From Saprospiraceae bacterium (GTDB lineage: Bacteria > Bacteroidota > Bacteroidia > Chitinophagales > Saprospiraceae): a DNA stretch of 64,000 bases. Under the pieces are notes generated by a model. The model did no database searches and was not told where the DNA came from. It worked only from the letters and a program-made list of their open reading frames with translations. Position 1 is the first letter of the stretch. Each line of letters opens with the position of its first letter. A program made the position numbers and the translations under genes. The DNA is taken from NCBI GenBank assembly GCA_016710235.1, contig JADJLG010000001.1:2469501-2533500 (forward strand), given 5' to 3'. Below are positions 15,805 to 25,115 of the stretch, piece after piece.

Positions 15805-18273
15805 TTAATGAATAATTGCAATTCTCTGAACATACCTTTTTTCTTGACATAAGATGGAAATGAAGTAAATACCTGTTCTCAAATCAGAAATATCTAATGA
15901 ATTTATACCTTTTTTGAGCTGTCCTACTTTATGGCGAACGCCATTCTGATCCAAAATCATGAATCCATTTTCAATAGGATTACTGCATTCAATATATAAG
16001 ATCTCATTGACAGGATTTGGATAAATTTTTACTTTCTCGATCACAAGATCTTTTGAAGCCACTGTCAATAATTCAATGGGTCCATAAATTTTTTGACAAC
16101 CAATGGCATCAGTTACCCTCAGTAAATAAATCCCTTCTTGGATTTGACTGAACCTAAATCCCGTTCCAAGCAATTTTTGATTGATGTCCAACCATTCTAA
16201 TGTATATGGTGGAGTTCCACCATAGATGTTAGTTTCCAAAGAGCCATTGGAACCATTTGGGTCACTTGGATATTCCTTTTTAAACGCTATGGTATCCATG
16301 AGGGAGACAGGGGAGAGTATGGAGTCGATGTTGGTATAGCATCCAATAGGATCTTGCAGCTGATAGTTGAGATCGCCTTTAATAAGTATTTGAGTCCATT
16401 TTGAATCACCCGTTATTGCAGTAGTATCTCCTTCTATAAGTAAAATGAAATATGATGTATCATAGATAGATTCGAAATTAAGATATGCATCCCAGCCATT
16501 TTCAGCACAGCCGCGGGTTTTAACTGAATCTAGAGTCACCGTTATGGATTCGAGCAGTGTTAACACTGAAGTGCAGGATGAAAGATTGCCCGAGGCATCT
16601 TTTGCGAAGTATTGAATTTCTTGTCGTCCTAACTGTATAGGTACATTGATTTTATTTTCAGGTGTAGTCCAAAATGTATCTGTTATACAATTGTCAGTAA
16701 TGACTGGCAATGGAATCAAATCATGACAATTCAATGTAATAGAGTCAGCAATGCAATGGATGATTGGAGAAAGCGTATCTAATATTCTGATGTCAACAGA
16801 ATCTTTAGTTGAGTTTCCAGAACTGTCCTGAGCGATTACAATCAATTTTTTATTGCCCAAGTCAGTACATTTAAAACTGTCTAAAGAAAAAATTAGGTTT
16901 ACCGGATCACACTGGTCACTCGCTTGTAGGATGACATCAGCACCATTCAGTTTTGCTTTCCCTGTAGATGAGAGATAGACATTTGTTGATTTAAGTTTTA
17001 AGGTTGGTGCTAAACTATCTTTGGCGGTAATTTTAATTTCATTCAAAAGGGTACAATTCGTTGCATCCGTTATGGTAAATTTGTAGGTCCCCGCTGCTAA
17101 ATCATCTATCCTGAATGTGCTGTCTCCATTACTCCAACGTATTTTATATGGATCATTTCCAGTAATGGCATGAATCTGTATCCTTCCTGCCTTTTGAAGC
17201 GGGCATGTGGGTGGTATCAAAGAATCTACAACAAAATCCATCTTAACATCAGGACTCAAAACATTAAATTCTGCTTGTTGTGAACATTGTTTTGAATCTT
17301 TCACGGTTACAGTATATACTCCGGCGGCTAGTTTCTTTATTGTGCTTCCGGTGGCTCCATTTGACCAAGAATAACTCAATGCTCCAGTACCTCCCGAAGC
17401 AGATACAGTGATTTCGCCCGTAGCATCACCTAAGCAATTGACATGAACAAGTTTAACTAAATTAATATGTATCTCTGTAGGCTCTGTGATCGTTTTGATC
17501 ACCATCCCTGTGGCACCGACCTGATCTGTTGCAGTAACTTGATAAGTGCCTGCCGAAAGTCCGGTTAAAGTTGCTCCGCTTGCACCATGGGCCCAATCAT
17601 AATTATAAGGCCCTGTCCCACCTGATGCGGATACAGTAATGCTACCATCGGCAGAGCCGGCACAGGTCAAATTTTGAAATGAAGTTACATTTACCGTAAG
17701 CGGTGGAAGTGACATCAATGTTCCACTAACTTCATCGGTGACTTGTAGATCATTAGAATTACCTGATGGTATATCAGCTATAATTGCACAGGTTGTTGCT
17801 GTAATAGTATTTCCTCCGGCGCTTGAAGGAGCTTTCCAATTCACTGTCCATGATACAGCAGGACCACCACTGAAGTTTTTTGCAGGATTATGCTCCCAAT
17901 ATGTGCGTCCCCCTGAGGAGGTCAAAGTGGAACTAGAAGAAGCACCACTAAGTGTACCTGCATTTGCGCCATTGGCATCCAAAATGACAAGTTGAAAGCC
18001 TCCTCTTTCTGCAAGAGAAAGTGGAACACTTGAGTTGTTGATAGTAAGAGTTAAAGTATAGTTTGCACCTGGGCTAATAGTGGAAGGAAAGCCGCCAATG
18101 GATACAGAACCATCCAAATTGCCGGATGATCCTTGAATATGGCATCCTACCATGCATGTTGACTCTCCAGCAGCGCCGGTCCTACCATCAGGTGGGTTGG
18201 CTGAATTTGCCAGAATGATTATAGATAGAGCTATTAAAGCAAATAGTTTTAAATGTTTATGCATGAATTTCAA
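15805..18273 (-). CDS. Large secreted T9SS protein with choice-of-anchor-V-like N-terminus and SprB repeats
   Basis: 822 residues. The signal peptide is KLFALIALSIIILANSA. The mature N-terminus NPPDGRTGAAGESTCMVGCH has the Cys-x3-Cys-His pattern seen at the start of secreted 'choice-of-anchor V' domains, followed by a beta domain to ~190. Residues ~195-400 hold SprB-type repeats (for example CAGSADGSITVSASGGTGPY and SAGTYQVTATDQ, repeated about three times), known from the gliding adhesin SprB. HYR-like Ig segments follow (SPIIHCIADSITLNCHDLIP). The C-terminus, VKIYPNPVNEILYIECSNPI then a final strand YVQRIAIIH, is a type A T9SS sorting domain. It is probably a surface adhesin or structural protein. 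Confidence 0.87.
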   Translation of the reverse strand: MKFMHKHLKLFALIALSIIILANSANPPDGRTGAAGESTCMVGCHIQGSSGNLDGSVSIGGFPSTISPGANYTLTLTINNSSVPLSLAERGGFQLVILDANGANAGTLSGASSSSTLTSSGGRTYWEHNPAKNFSGGPAVSWTVNWKAPSSAGGNTITATTCAIIADIPSGNSNDLQVTDEVSGTLMSLPPLTVNVTSFQNLTCAGSADGSITVSASGGTGPYNYDWAHGASGATLTGLSAGTYQVTATDQVGATGMVIKTITEPTEIHINLVKLVHVNCLGDATGEITVSASGGTGALSYSWSNGATGSTIKKLAAGVYTVTVKDSKQCSQQAEFNVLSPDVKMDFVVDSLIPPTCPLQKAGRIQIHAITGNDPYKIRWSNGDSTFRIDDLAAGTYKFTITDATNCTLLNEIKITAKDSLAPTLKLKSTNVYLSSTGKAKLNGADVILQASDQCDPVNLIFSLDSFKCTDLGNKKLIVIAQDSSGNSTKDSVDIRILDTLSPIIHCIADSITLNCHDLIPLPVITDNCITDTFWTTPENKINVPIQLGRQEIQYFAKDASGNLSSCTSVLTLLESITVTLDSVKTRGCAENGWDAYLNFESIYDTSYFILLIEGDTTAITGDSKWTQILIKGDLNYQLQDPIGCYTNIDSILSPVSLMDTIAFKKEYPSDPNGSNGSLETNIYGGTPPYTLEWLDINQKLLGTGFRFSQIQEGIYLLRVTDAIGCQKIYGPIELLTVASKDLVIEKVKIYPNPVNEILYIECSNPIENGFMILDQNGVRHKVGQLKKGINSLDISDLRTGIYFISILCQEKRYVQRIAIIH

Positions 18274-18306
18274 TTCTTGTTACGCAAACATATAAAAAAA
18301 CTACTG

Positions 18307-19275
18307 CTAAATTTTGCTGTTTGCTTTTTCAAACAAAGAATCGATAAATGCTCTTCTGTTAAACACTTGCAGATGTCCTATCCCTTCTCCTATACCTATA
18401 TATTTAATAGGTATTTTAAATTGATCGGAAATACCTATTGCCACGCCGCCCTTTGCAGTTCCGTCTAGTTTTGTCAGGATGAGTCCGGTCACATGAGCTG
18501 TATTTGTAAATTGGCGACATTGTTCGATTGCATTTTGCCCTGTAGTTGCATCCAGAATCAACAACACTTCATGTGGTGCACCGGGCATCGATTTTCCAAT
18601 CGATCTTTGGATTTTTGAGAGCTCTGTCATGAGGTTGATTTTGGTGTGTAACCTTCCTGCAGTATCAATGATCAGTACATCGGTCTTGTTTTGAATGGCT
18701 AATTGCGTTGCTTCATATGCTACAGCAGAAGGGTCTGCACCCATACCTTTGGTAAAAAAATCACAACCAACTCTTTCGGACCAAATTTTTAATTGATCTT
18801 CTGCAGCAGCACGGAATGTGTCACCGGCGGCGATCATCACTTTCTTTCCCTTGAGAGAATATTGATAAGCCAATTTTCCTATACTGGTTGTCTTTCCTAC
18901 ACCATTTACACCAACTACTAGTATAACATGAGGTAGCGTAGGGCCACAATCATAATCTTCCAGATCTTCTGTATTATTTTCTGAGAGGAGTAGGGTGATT
19001 TCATCTCTCAAAATCTCACTCAATTCAGATGCGTTCAAGTATTTGTCCTTGGCGACGCGATCTTCTATGCGATCGATGATCTTGATGGTGGTATCCAAGC
19101 CAACGTCGGACGTTACCAATATTTGTTCAAGATCGTCCAATATCTCTTCATCAATAGTACTTTTACCGGCAACTGCTTTAGTGATCTTGTCCAAAAAACC
19201 GGTCTTGGTTTTTTCAAGACCTTTGTTTAATTCAGACTCTTTTTCTTTACTAAAAAATCTATCGAAAAAGCCCAT
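18307..19275 (-). CDS. ftsY: Signal recognition particle receptor FtsY
   Basis: 322 residues, close to the minimal NG form without a long acidic A domain. It is the membrane-associated GTPase that docks SRP-ribosome complexes at the translocon. The N domain starts MGFFDRFFSKEKESELNKGL. The G domain has G1 GVNGVGKTTSIGKLAYQYS, G2 DTFRAAAEDQLKIW, G3 DTAGRLHTKINLM, the closing motif LDATTGQNAIEQC, and G4 TKLDGTAKGGVAIG. It is downstream of rpmB-rpmG-DUF4295, the usual Bacteroidota neighbourhood, separated from DUF4295 by a hairpin that may lower its expression relative to the ribosomal genes. Confidence 0.95.
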   Translation of the reverse strand: MGFFDRFFSKEKESELNKGLEKTKTGFLDKITKAVAGKSTIDEEILDDLEQILVTSDVGLDTTIKIIDRIEDRVAKDKYLNASELSEILRDEITLLLSENNTEDLEDYDCGPTLPHVILVVGVNGVGKTTSIGKLAYQYSLKGKKVMIAAGDTFRAAAEDQLKIWSERVGCDFFTKGMGADPSAVAYEATQLAIQNKTDVLIIDTAGRLHTKINLMTELSKIQRSIGKSMPGAPHEVLLILDATTGQNAIEQCRQFTNTAHVTGLILTKLDGTAKGGVAIGISDQFKIPIKYIGIGEGIGHLQVFNRRAFIDSLFEKANSKI

Positions 19276-19302
19276 ATTTTAGAATTGGGTTAAAATGAAA
19301 AT

Positions 19303-19331
19303 GAGAAGCCAGCATGATTCACTGACTTCTC
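19303..19331 (-). terminator. Hairpin between DUF4295 and ftsY, possible partial terminator
   Basis: On the minus strand GAGAAGTCAGT and GCTGGCTTCTC pair over 11 positions with two G-U pairs, leaving a 7-base loop, followed by ATTTTCATTTT. The imperfect U tract suggests an attenuating or processing element rather than a full stop. On the plus strand two of these pairs become mismatches. Confidence 0.5.
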
Positions 19332-19360
19332 ATTAGAGAATTTTTTATAATATTGAAATA

Positions 19361-19537
19361 TTATTTCGATTGTTCAAAGAAGTCTTTAACCTTGTCTTTG
19401 TGGACAATGGACTCTTTGTATGTATATTTTCCAGTAACTGGATCTTTGATGGGTTTGATGACCTTCACAAAATCCCTACCGGAACCTGCATTTGCAGCAC
19501 GTTGTGCAACCTTCGCGTTCTTGGATACTTTAGCCAT
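19361..19537 (-). CDS. DUF4295 family small basic protein
   Basis: 58 residues, beginning MAKVSKNAKVAQRAANAGSG and ending KVKDFFEQSK. This tiny Lys-rich protein is a Bacteroidota-specific family that is almost always encoded directly after rpmG. The composition suggests that it binds RNA or the ribosome, but its role is not established. The ATG at 19537 is 2 bases downstream of the rpmG stop, so it is cotranscribed and probably coupled. It was found by translating the interval between rpmG and ftsY. Confidence 0.88.
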   Translation of the reverse strand: MAKVSKNAKVAQRAANAGSGRDFVKVIKPIKDPVTGKYTYKESIVHKDKVKDFFEQSK

Positions 19538-19539
19538 GA

Positions 19540-19728
19540 TTATTTAATTTCTTTGTGAACAGTATATTTCTTTAAAATGGGATTGTACTTTTTTAGTTCA
19601 ATTCTATCCGGAGTATTTTTTCTGTTCTTTTCAGTGACATACCTTGAAGTTCCCGGCATACCTGAAGCTTTGTGCTCCGTACATTCCAAAATAATCTGGA
19701 GTCTGTTTCCTTTTGATTTCTTTGCCAT
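19540..19728 (-). CDS. rpmG: 50S ribosomal protein L33
   Basis: 62 residues starting MAKKSKGNRLQIILECTEHK. It has the L33 core SRYVTEKNRKNTPDRIELKKY followed by NPILKKYTVHKE, and the length is normal. The zinc-binding CxxC pairs found in some L33 proteins are absent, so this is the Cys-free form. It is located between rpmB (17 bases upstream) and the DUF4295 gene. Confidence 0.93.
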   Translation of the reverse strand: MAKKSKGNRLQIILECTEHKASGMPGTSRYVTEKNRKNTPDRIELKKYNPILKKYTVHKEIK

Positions 19729-19745
19729 GGTAAATATGATTATAT

Positions 19746-19979
19746 TTAGAAACCTGCTTTTTTGTCTAATTTTTTCATATAAGCAAATAGACCTAACTTG
19801 TCTATGGTGCGAATTGCCTTTGCTGTTACTTTCAGCTCAAGCCATTCTCCCGTCTCCGGTATGAAAAACTTTTTCTTTTGAAGATTTGGATTAAATCTCC
19901 TTCTCGTCTTGCGGTTTGAGTGCGAGACATTGTTGCCATAAAGTGGCTTTGTGCCTGTTAAATCGCATACTTTAGACAT
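19746..19979 (-). CDS. rpmB: 50S ribosomal protein L28
   Basis: 77 residues starting MSKVCDLTGTKPLYGNNVSH, with the L28 signature SNRKTRRRFNPNLQ and the C-terminal LKVTAKAIRTIDKLGL. An AGGAGAT sequence lies directly before the ATG, an unusually strong ribosome binding site for this phylum. It is the first protein gene of the rpmB-rpmG-DUF4295-ftsY unit, with tRNA-Arg 35 bases upstream on the same strand. Confidence 0.94.
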   Translation of the reverse strand: MSKVCDLTGTKPLYGNNVSHSNRKTRRRFNPNLQKKKFFIPETGEWLELKVTAKAIRTIDKLGLFAYMKKLDKKAGF

Positions 19980-20013
19980 ATCTCCTGTTTCGTTTACTTC
20001 TGATTAAAATTTG

Positions 20014-20087
20014 TGACTCCGTCAGGATTCAAACCTGAAACCTCCTGATCCGTAGTCAGGTGCTCTATTCAATTGAGCTACGGAGCC
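20014..20087 (-). tRNA. tRNA-Arg (anticodon ACG)
   Basis: 74 nucleotides that fold into a full cloverleaf: acceptor GGCTCCG with CGGAGTC (one G-U), D stem GCTC/GAGC, anticodon stem CCTGA/TCAGG around the loop CTACGGA, and T stem CAGG/CCTG with TTTGAATC. The anticodon ACG is expected to be deaminated to ICG. CCA is not encoded. It lies just upstream of rpmB in the same direction. Confidence 0.95.
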
Positions 20088-20147
20088 TCTTAGTTTCAAA
20101 ATTCAGAGCGCAAAGATACACTTTTTTTACAATTCAACCTGAACCTT

Positions 20148-21739
20148 TTAGATTTTTATAAATTTTATGCTTTTCTTACCGTCACTGTCATTCAAAGTGA
20201 AAATGTAGAGTCCTTGGGGCAGGTAGCTGATATCCAAAATTATATTACTGGCCCCATTGGGATTTGCAGGTATGATTGATTTTAATACCACCTGCCCTGT
20301 TACATTGAATATCCCAACATCTGCAGCTTCTATTCTGGTTGGATGGTAATCCACTTGTAGCTTTCCCTGACTTAAAGTATAGTGTAGCTCAGCAATCCTT
20401 TCTGGACTCGTGACACCACAATATTCCATCAAACAATTGAAAGCTTTATAGACATTCAGCCGGGAGCCTGTTGCTGTAATACCTGTGAGATCCACGAGTT
20501 TATCTGAGCATGTTTCAATCAGCTTTCTCACTAATCTGGCTGCGGAATCAGGTTGAGTCTTGGCGAGTGTCGTCAATTTAGGACAAAACTGATAAAGCAA
20601 TCCTACGGTTGCTGTTACATGAGGACTTGAAAAAGAACAACCCGATACAGGTTCTACATTTCCACTGGAATTGATCCCTGGAATATCTTCACCCGGTGCA
20701 CCCATATCTACATGTACCTTGTTGTACCCGGCAGCCGTCACTTTTCTATCTTGAGAATTCGTGTTTGTCACCGTTATCAAATATGGACTGGGACAAAGTC
20801 CGGGAATATCACCGGCGACGGCTATGTCATATGGGTCATTGATTGTCGCACAGGAATTGAGTATTCCGTTGATTCCTACTGAATCATAAATCCCACACAA
20901 TAATGAATATTCTGTCGGAAATGCATCAGGTATTCCAACAGAAATATTAGTTCCTACGACAAAACCTCCCTTTTTCCATTACTCCTCATGTATTGCTTTC
21001 TGAGTTGCATAAAATAGACATAACAATCCATCATATCAAATGAAGTATTTGCAGAGCAAGGAACCAATTTGACCTTTTGCATTACTCCTGTGAGTTTGAC
21101 CTTGTTGTCGCCCCGCGCACCGATCGTAGACAAAACTTGGGTTCCATGTGACATGATGGGGTGATCATCACCAATACCGGCTCTGGCACTGTATCCTGTA
21201 TAATCATCTACATACCCATTTGCGTCATCATCTTTCATATTGTCAGGTATTTCACCATAGTTGTGAAATAAGTTCAAGAACAAATCATCTTCATTTATAT
21301 TAAAACCTAAGTCCACGACACCGATAGCTATTGTATCTCCTTCTGGGGAGAGTCCCGAATTTCCGAAGCACCACACTTCATTTGCTCCGATTTTTTCCAT
21401 GGACCACTGTGTAGCAAACAGAGGATCATTGGGATTGCATGACCTGGAAGTTAGCGTACTGTTGATTTGGAATCCGAGGATATTTGGAGATTGAGCCAAT
21501 AGGCGAATCTCATCTGAAGATTGAAGATTTTTAGGAAACTCAATCAAATCTAATTCAGTGTTCCCTAATTGAATTGTTCCAAGTACTTTATAATTATTTA
21601 CGGCATTTTCATCCTTGCCAAAACTGATGCTTGATTCTGCTCTTCTTTCGATAATATACTGGTGAGCTATCCTTTGTGCTTTTGATAAGCTAAAACAAAT
21701 AACCAATAGTGCTCCCAGTATTGTGTGTCGTCGCATCAT
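20148..21739 (-). pseudogene. Subtilisin-like S8 serine protease with T9SS domain, split by a frameshift
   Basis: Two reading frames, 21739-20954 and 20900-20148, are halves of one protease. Frame one has a signal peptide (HTILGALLVICFSLSKA), the catalytic Asp in AIGVVDLGFN (residue 143) and the catalytic His in MSHGTQVLSTIG (residue 198). Frame two has the catalytic Ser in SGCSFSSPHVTATVGLL and a T9SS C-terminus ending SDGKKSIKFIKI. The break is at an A5 run (20971-20975); one extra A would restore GKKGGFVVGTNISVG and a 530-residue protein. All three catalytic residues survive, so this is either a recent inactivation or a sequencing error. It overlaps the next upstream gene by 4 bases. Confidence 0.85.
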
Positions 21740-22524
21740 AAACTTTCCTTTATTTGATTTCTTAACGAAAAAAAGTAATCAAAGCTACTAATTATTTTAC
21801 TTCCATACCATGAAAATGCCTTTGCATCTACCAGTACACTGGGGAAGGGGAAGTATGCCTGGTCTTTTGATGCAAAAGGATATGGTTCATCTGAAAGCAA
21901 GAGTATATCGGGATCTTTTTGGGCGATTTCTTCAAGAGTCAGAGCAGGGTATCTCAACATATCGGAGCAAACATTGATCCAACCTGCTGCTTCTATCATA
22001 CTATGTATAAATGTATCACCTCCAACACTCATAATTGGATTTTTCCAAATTAAATAACAAATGCGATATTTTGAATTGTTAGAATTTAGGTTTTGGTAAA
22101 ACTTCATTTCCTGTTGAATCCGATCATTGATCCGATTTCCTAAATTCTGACTGTCCGTAATCTTGGAAATATCAGAAATTGTACGTTGATTGTCCGATAG
22201 ATTTTTGATCTCACTGATATATACATTAAAATATTCTTTGAGTTCAACAATGGCATCTTTTGGATTCTCTTCTTTGTTTGCAATAATCAAATCAGGCCTC
22301 AACTCAAGTATGGCTTGAATGTCAAATTTTTTTGTACCTCCAATCTCTTTACATTCCTTGGATAATCTGGGATCATTAGGGCAATATCTCGTCTTCCCAA
22401 TAATTCCATTTCCAAGTCCAAGATCACAACAAAGCGATGTTAAGGAAGGTACTAAACTCACTATTCGTTGAGCAGATGGATTGAACGTTATATCAAATCC
22501 CAATTGATCCTTAATCTGGATCAT
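21736..22524 (-). CDS. Helical-backbone metal receptor (BtuF-like) without signal peptide
   Basis: 262 residues related to periplasmic cobalamin- and iron-chelate-binding proteins: RIVSLVPSLTSLCCDLGLGN, GGTKKFDIQAILELRPDLII, SVGGDTFIHSMIEAAGWINV, LTLEEIAQKDPDILLLS. Normally such proteins are exported and feed an ABC importer. Here the N-terminus MIQIKDQLGFDITFNPSAQR is hydrophilic with no signal peptide or lipobox, so the protein appears cytoplasmic, and no permease or ATPase is nearby. Its stop overlaps the start of the broken protease gene. Ligand unknown; cobalamin binding is possible but unproven. Confidence 0.75.
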   Translation of the reverse strand: MIQIKDQLGFDITFNPSAQRIVSLVPSLTSLCCDLGLGNGIIGKTRYCPNDPRLSKECKEIGGTKKFDIQAILELRPDLIIANKEENPKDAIVELKEYFNVYISEIKNLSDNQRTISDISKITDSQNLGNRINDRIQQEMKFYQNLNSNNSKYRICYLIWKNPIMSVGGDTFIHSMIEAAGWINVCSDMLRYPALTLEEIAQKDPDILLLSDEPYPFASKDQAYFPFPSVLVDAKAFSWYGSKIISSFDYFFSLRNQIKESL

Positions 22525-22526
22525 TA

Positions 22527-23423
22527 CTATTCTAATACATTTACAAAAAACAAGTAATCCCCAAATCCTGCAATCCGATTAATTTGTTTTATCTGGGGAT
22601 AGGGTAGGCTGAGTGTTTTTACCCATCTATGTTCTGCGGGATTTAATAGAAAAAATGTTTGTCCATTACCGCATATAATCTGATTGGTGTTTGTCAGGTA
22701 AAAATCTTCTGTACCAAATGGCATATCAGCCAATATTTCCGCCCGTTCAGTGATTGGGTCATATTTTTTTAATTTCCATTTAGAATCGAGAATTTTATGA
22801 ACAAAGTAAATCATTCCATTCTTGACTTCAAAACTTCTACCTATATGGGATGCAAACATCTTTCTCACCTCATTGTCTTCATTGCAAAAGGCAAGTAGAT
22901 TGCTTTCATCTACTATAAAACATACCCATTTTTTTTCACTAAAAAATCTGTAGTAACCAATTTTGCCGTGATGGCTTAATAAATCAATAGGTTTGTTCTG
23001 ATTAATCCTGTTAATACCAACCAATGATTGCGTGATTGTATCAGCTTCTGGAACTCTCACCACAGTGATTAGGTCTTTGATCTGAGGATGAAGTCTTGGT
23101 GAATATTCAGAATGTGCTGAATTGCTTAAATTTCTTATGGATGATTCATCCAGATCAAATTCATAAATATCCGTTTGGTCTGAACCACGTAATTGAACTG
23201 TAGCGAGAAAGTGATCAGCGGACAAAGGGTACACCTGATTGTTATACGCACCGGGATTGTTACCCGACAGAAGTAGAATTTGATCAAAATTCCATGAACT
23301 GTCTTCTATGTTATTGATCCGTATTCGATAAATTTCTGTTATAGGTAATTGAGCCATATTAGGTTCAAAACCTGACACCAGGAATCCAATTAAGAACCAA
23401 AATTTTATACAAATTCTCAGCAT
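22527..23423 (-). CDS. Secreted or periplasmic protein with beta-propeller-like repeats
   Basis: 298 residues, not assigned to a precise family. The signal peptide (FWFLIGFLVSGFEPNMAQ) suggests export. The body reads as repeated short beta blades, such as ADHFLATVQLRGSDQTDIYE and SPRLHPQIKDLITVVRVPE, similar to TolB/WD40-like propellers. There is no T9SS sorting domain, so it probably stays in the periplasm. It lies 2 bases upstream of the BtuF-like gene and 19 bases downstream of lepB, so it belongs to a tight minus-strand unit. No catalytic motif is visible. Confidence 0.65.
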   Translation of the reverse strand: MLRICIKFWFLIGFLVSGFEPNMAQLPITEIYRIRINNIEDSSWNFDQILLLSGNNPGAYNNQVYPLSADHFLATVQLRGSDQTDIYEFDLDESSIRNLSNSAHSEYSPRLHPQIKDLITVVRVPEADTITQSLVGINRINQNKPIDLLSHHGKIGYYRFFSEKKWVCFIVDESNLLAFCNEDNEVRKMFASHIGRSFEVKNGMIYFVHKILDSKWKLKKYDPITERAEILADMPFGTEDFYLTNTNQIICGNGQTFFLLNPAEHRWVKTLSLPYPQIKQINRIAGFGDYLFFVNVLE

Positions 23424-23442
23424 AGATTTAATTCAGAACGGA

Positions 23443-25032
23443 TTAATCTACTTTGTTCGGTGATCTGAATATTCTATTCCAATTAATACCATCCCGGAGA
23501 GTAGCATTCTTTAAACTAAACCAGATCAGTATCGGTTTTCCGACAATATGGTCTTCCGGTACAAAACCCCAGTATCTGGAATCTTCAGAGTTGTGTCTGT
23601 TGTCACCCATTGCCCAATAATAGCTTTGTTTAAATGTATAAGAATCAGCTACCTGATCATTGATGAATATTTGACCATTTTTTATCTCCAACTTATTGCC
23701 TTCATATGTTCCAATCACACGTGTATATAATGCAATATTTGACAAATTTATTGGGATCGTAACTCCTTTTTGTGGCATCCAGATTGGCCCATAATTCGCA
23801 ATTGTCCAGTTGTTAAAATGCGCTGTATCGTAGGGGAATAATTGATGGTCCAAAGGTTGATACCTTTCGACCTGAATTTGAGGATCAATTGCTTTTATTC
23901 TACCGACCTGATCCTCATCTAAAGCATAGATACCCCGATTTGGGTCCGATTCTTTCAAGCTCACACCCCATTCATCGAGTTTTTTTAATGGGAGAGGAAA
24001 TGGAGATTTTACAAAATATACAAACTGCAAATGTCTGGGATTAGCTGAGGCTACCCCATTGATGAAAACCTGATTGTCAATGATCTGCAGGCTATCTCCT
24101 GGCATTGCAACACAACGTTTGATATAGTGATCCTTTTTGTCAAGAGGTCTGACAACCAATTTCTGTCCTGCAACCTCACGCCTAGCTTCGGGTTGCTGTT
24201 GAACTTGAAACGCTGCCCAACTCCTTTTTGGCGTGACATAAACGCTATCACCTGCCGGCCAATTAAAAACAAATGGATCATTGCGCTTGATAGGAGACAG
24301 TGCAGGTAACCTTTTATAAGGTAAACTAGGTTTGCTCAAATATGATTCTGTACCCAAGATAGGAATAGTATTATGCAATAAAGGTACCATAGCTACAGTC
24401 ATTGGCATCCTGATACCATAATGAGCCTTGCTTACAAAGAGAAAGTCACCTACTTTCAAACTGCCTTCCATGGATGAAGTAGGTATCACAAATGCTTCGA
24501 TTAAGAACATTCTGATAAAGGCAGCTGCGAACACAGCAAAAATGATAGACTCCAACCATTCTCGCATACTATTTTTCGCATATGCGCTTGTTGATTTTAA
24601 TTTATTGATTCTATTTTCATCCTTCGCTTTAATTGCATCATGTAATTGGTTGTGATAATTTTTTTCAGCAGTATATCCTGGTTCAATGTATTTTATTGAA
24701 TCATTTTTTCCGATCATATAAAATATAACAGGAGGCAAAATCACTGCCAGTGTGCTGTGCCAAAATCTCATCATCCCAAAAGATCTGACCAGGTCGATGC
24801 ACATTCCTGTGAATATGAAAATATTCACGATAGGAAATAATAGCCATAGAGCATGAGATGGTTTTCTGCCTATAATTTTACACCATTCGACGAAATTTAT
24901 ACCGGGAATCCATGCTTTGCTCGCCTCAACTCCTGCTTTTGGAAAAACCCATGAAAGACTGAGACAAAGTATGATATACAAAAAGAGAAAAATAAATATA
25001 GCAGTCACTTGTTCGGTTGTTTTATGTCCCAA
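23443..25032 (-). CDS. lepB: Signal peptidase I
   Basis: 529 residues as given, the large form usual in Bacteroidota. It cleaves signal peptides on the periplasmic face of the inner membrane. Membrane helices are near 10-28, 60-80, 93-108 and 162-180. The catalytic Ser is in IPTSSMEGSLKVGDFL (Ser187), and the general-base Lys is in DHYIKRCVAMPGDSLQI. A large insertion lies before the C-terminal box MGDNRHNSEDSRYWGFVPED. The frame opens at a TTG at 25032 that overlaps a TATCTTTG promoter element. If that promoter is real, translation more likely starts at the GTG at 25008 (VTAIFIFLF), giving 521 residues. No ATG occurs before residue 77. Confidence 0.93.
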   Translation of the reverse strand: MGHKTTEQVTAIFIFLFLYIILCLSLSWVFPKAGVEASKAWIPGINFVEWCKIIGRKPSHALWLLFPIVNIFIFTGMCIDLVRSFGMMRFWHSTLAVILPPVIFYMIGKNDSIKYIEPGYTAEKNYHNQLHDAIKAKDENRINKLKSTSAYAKNSMREWLESIIFAVFAAAFIRMFLIEAFVIPTSSMEGSLKVGDFLFVSKAHYGIRMPMTVAMVPLLHNTIPILGTESYLSKPSLPYKRLPALSPIKRNDPFVFNWPAGDSVYVTPKRSWAAFQVQQQPEARREVAGQKLVVRPLDKKDHYIKRCVAMPGDSLQIIDNQVFINGVASANPRHLQFVYFVKSPFPLPLKKLDEWGVSLKESDPNRGIYALDEDQVGRIKAIDPQIQVERYQPLDHQLFPYDTAHFNNWTIANYGPIWMPQKGVTIPINLSNIALYTRVIGTYEGNKLEIKNGQIFINDQVADSYTFKQSYYWAMGDNRHNSEDSRYWGFVPEDHIVGKPILIWFSLKNATLRDGINWNRIFRSPNKVD

Positions 25033-25058
25033 AGATAAGTCAATTCATATGAAAGCAA
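25030..25058 (-). promoter_or_regulatory. Bacteroidota-type promoter for lepB
   Basis: On the minus strand TTG (25058-25056), 18 bases, then TATCTTTG (25037-25030), matching the TTG/TAnnTTTG pattern of the Bacteroidota housekeeping sigma factor. Transcription would start around 25024, downstream of the TTG at 25032, which bears on the choice of the lepB start. Confidence 0.55.
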
Positions 25059-25115
25059 GTCATTTAAGACCTATGGTCGATTTCAATAGATAAAATCCGC
25101 CTGAATGTGGATAAA

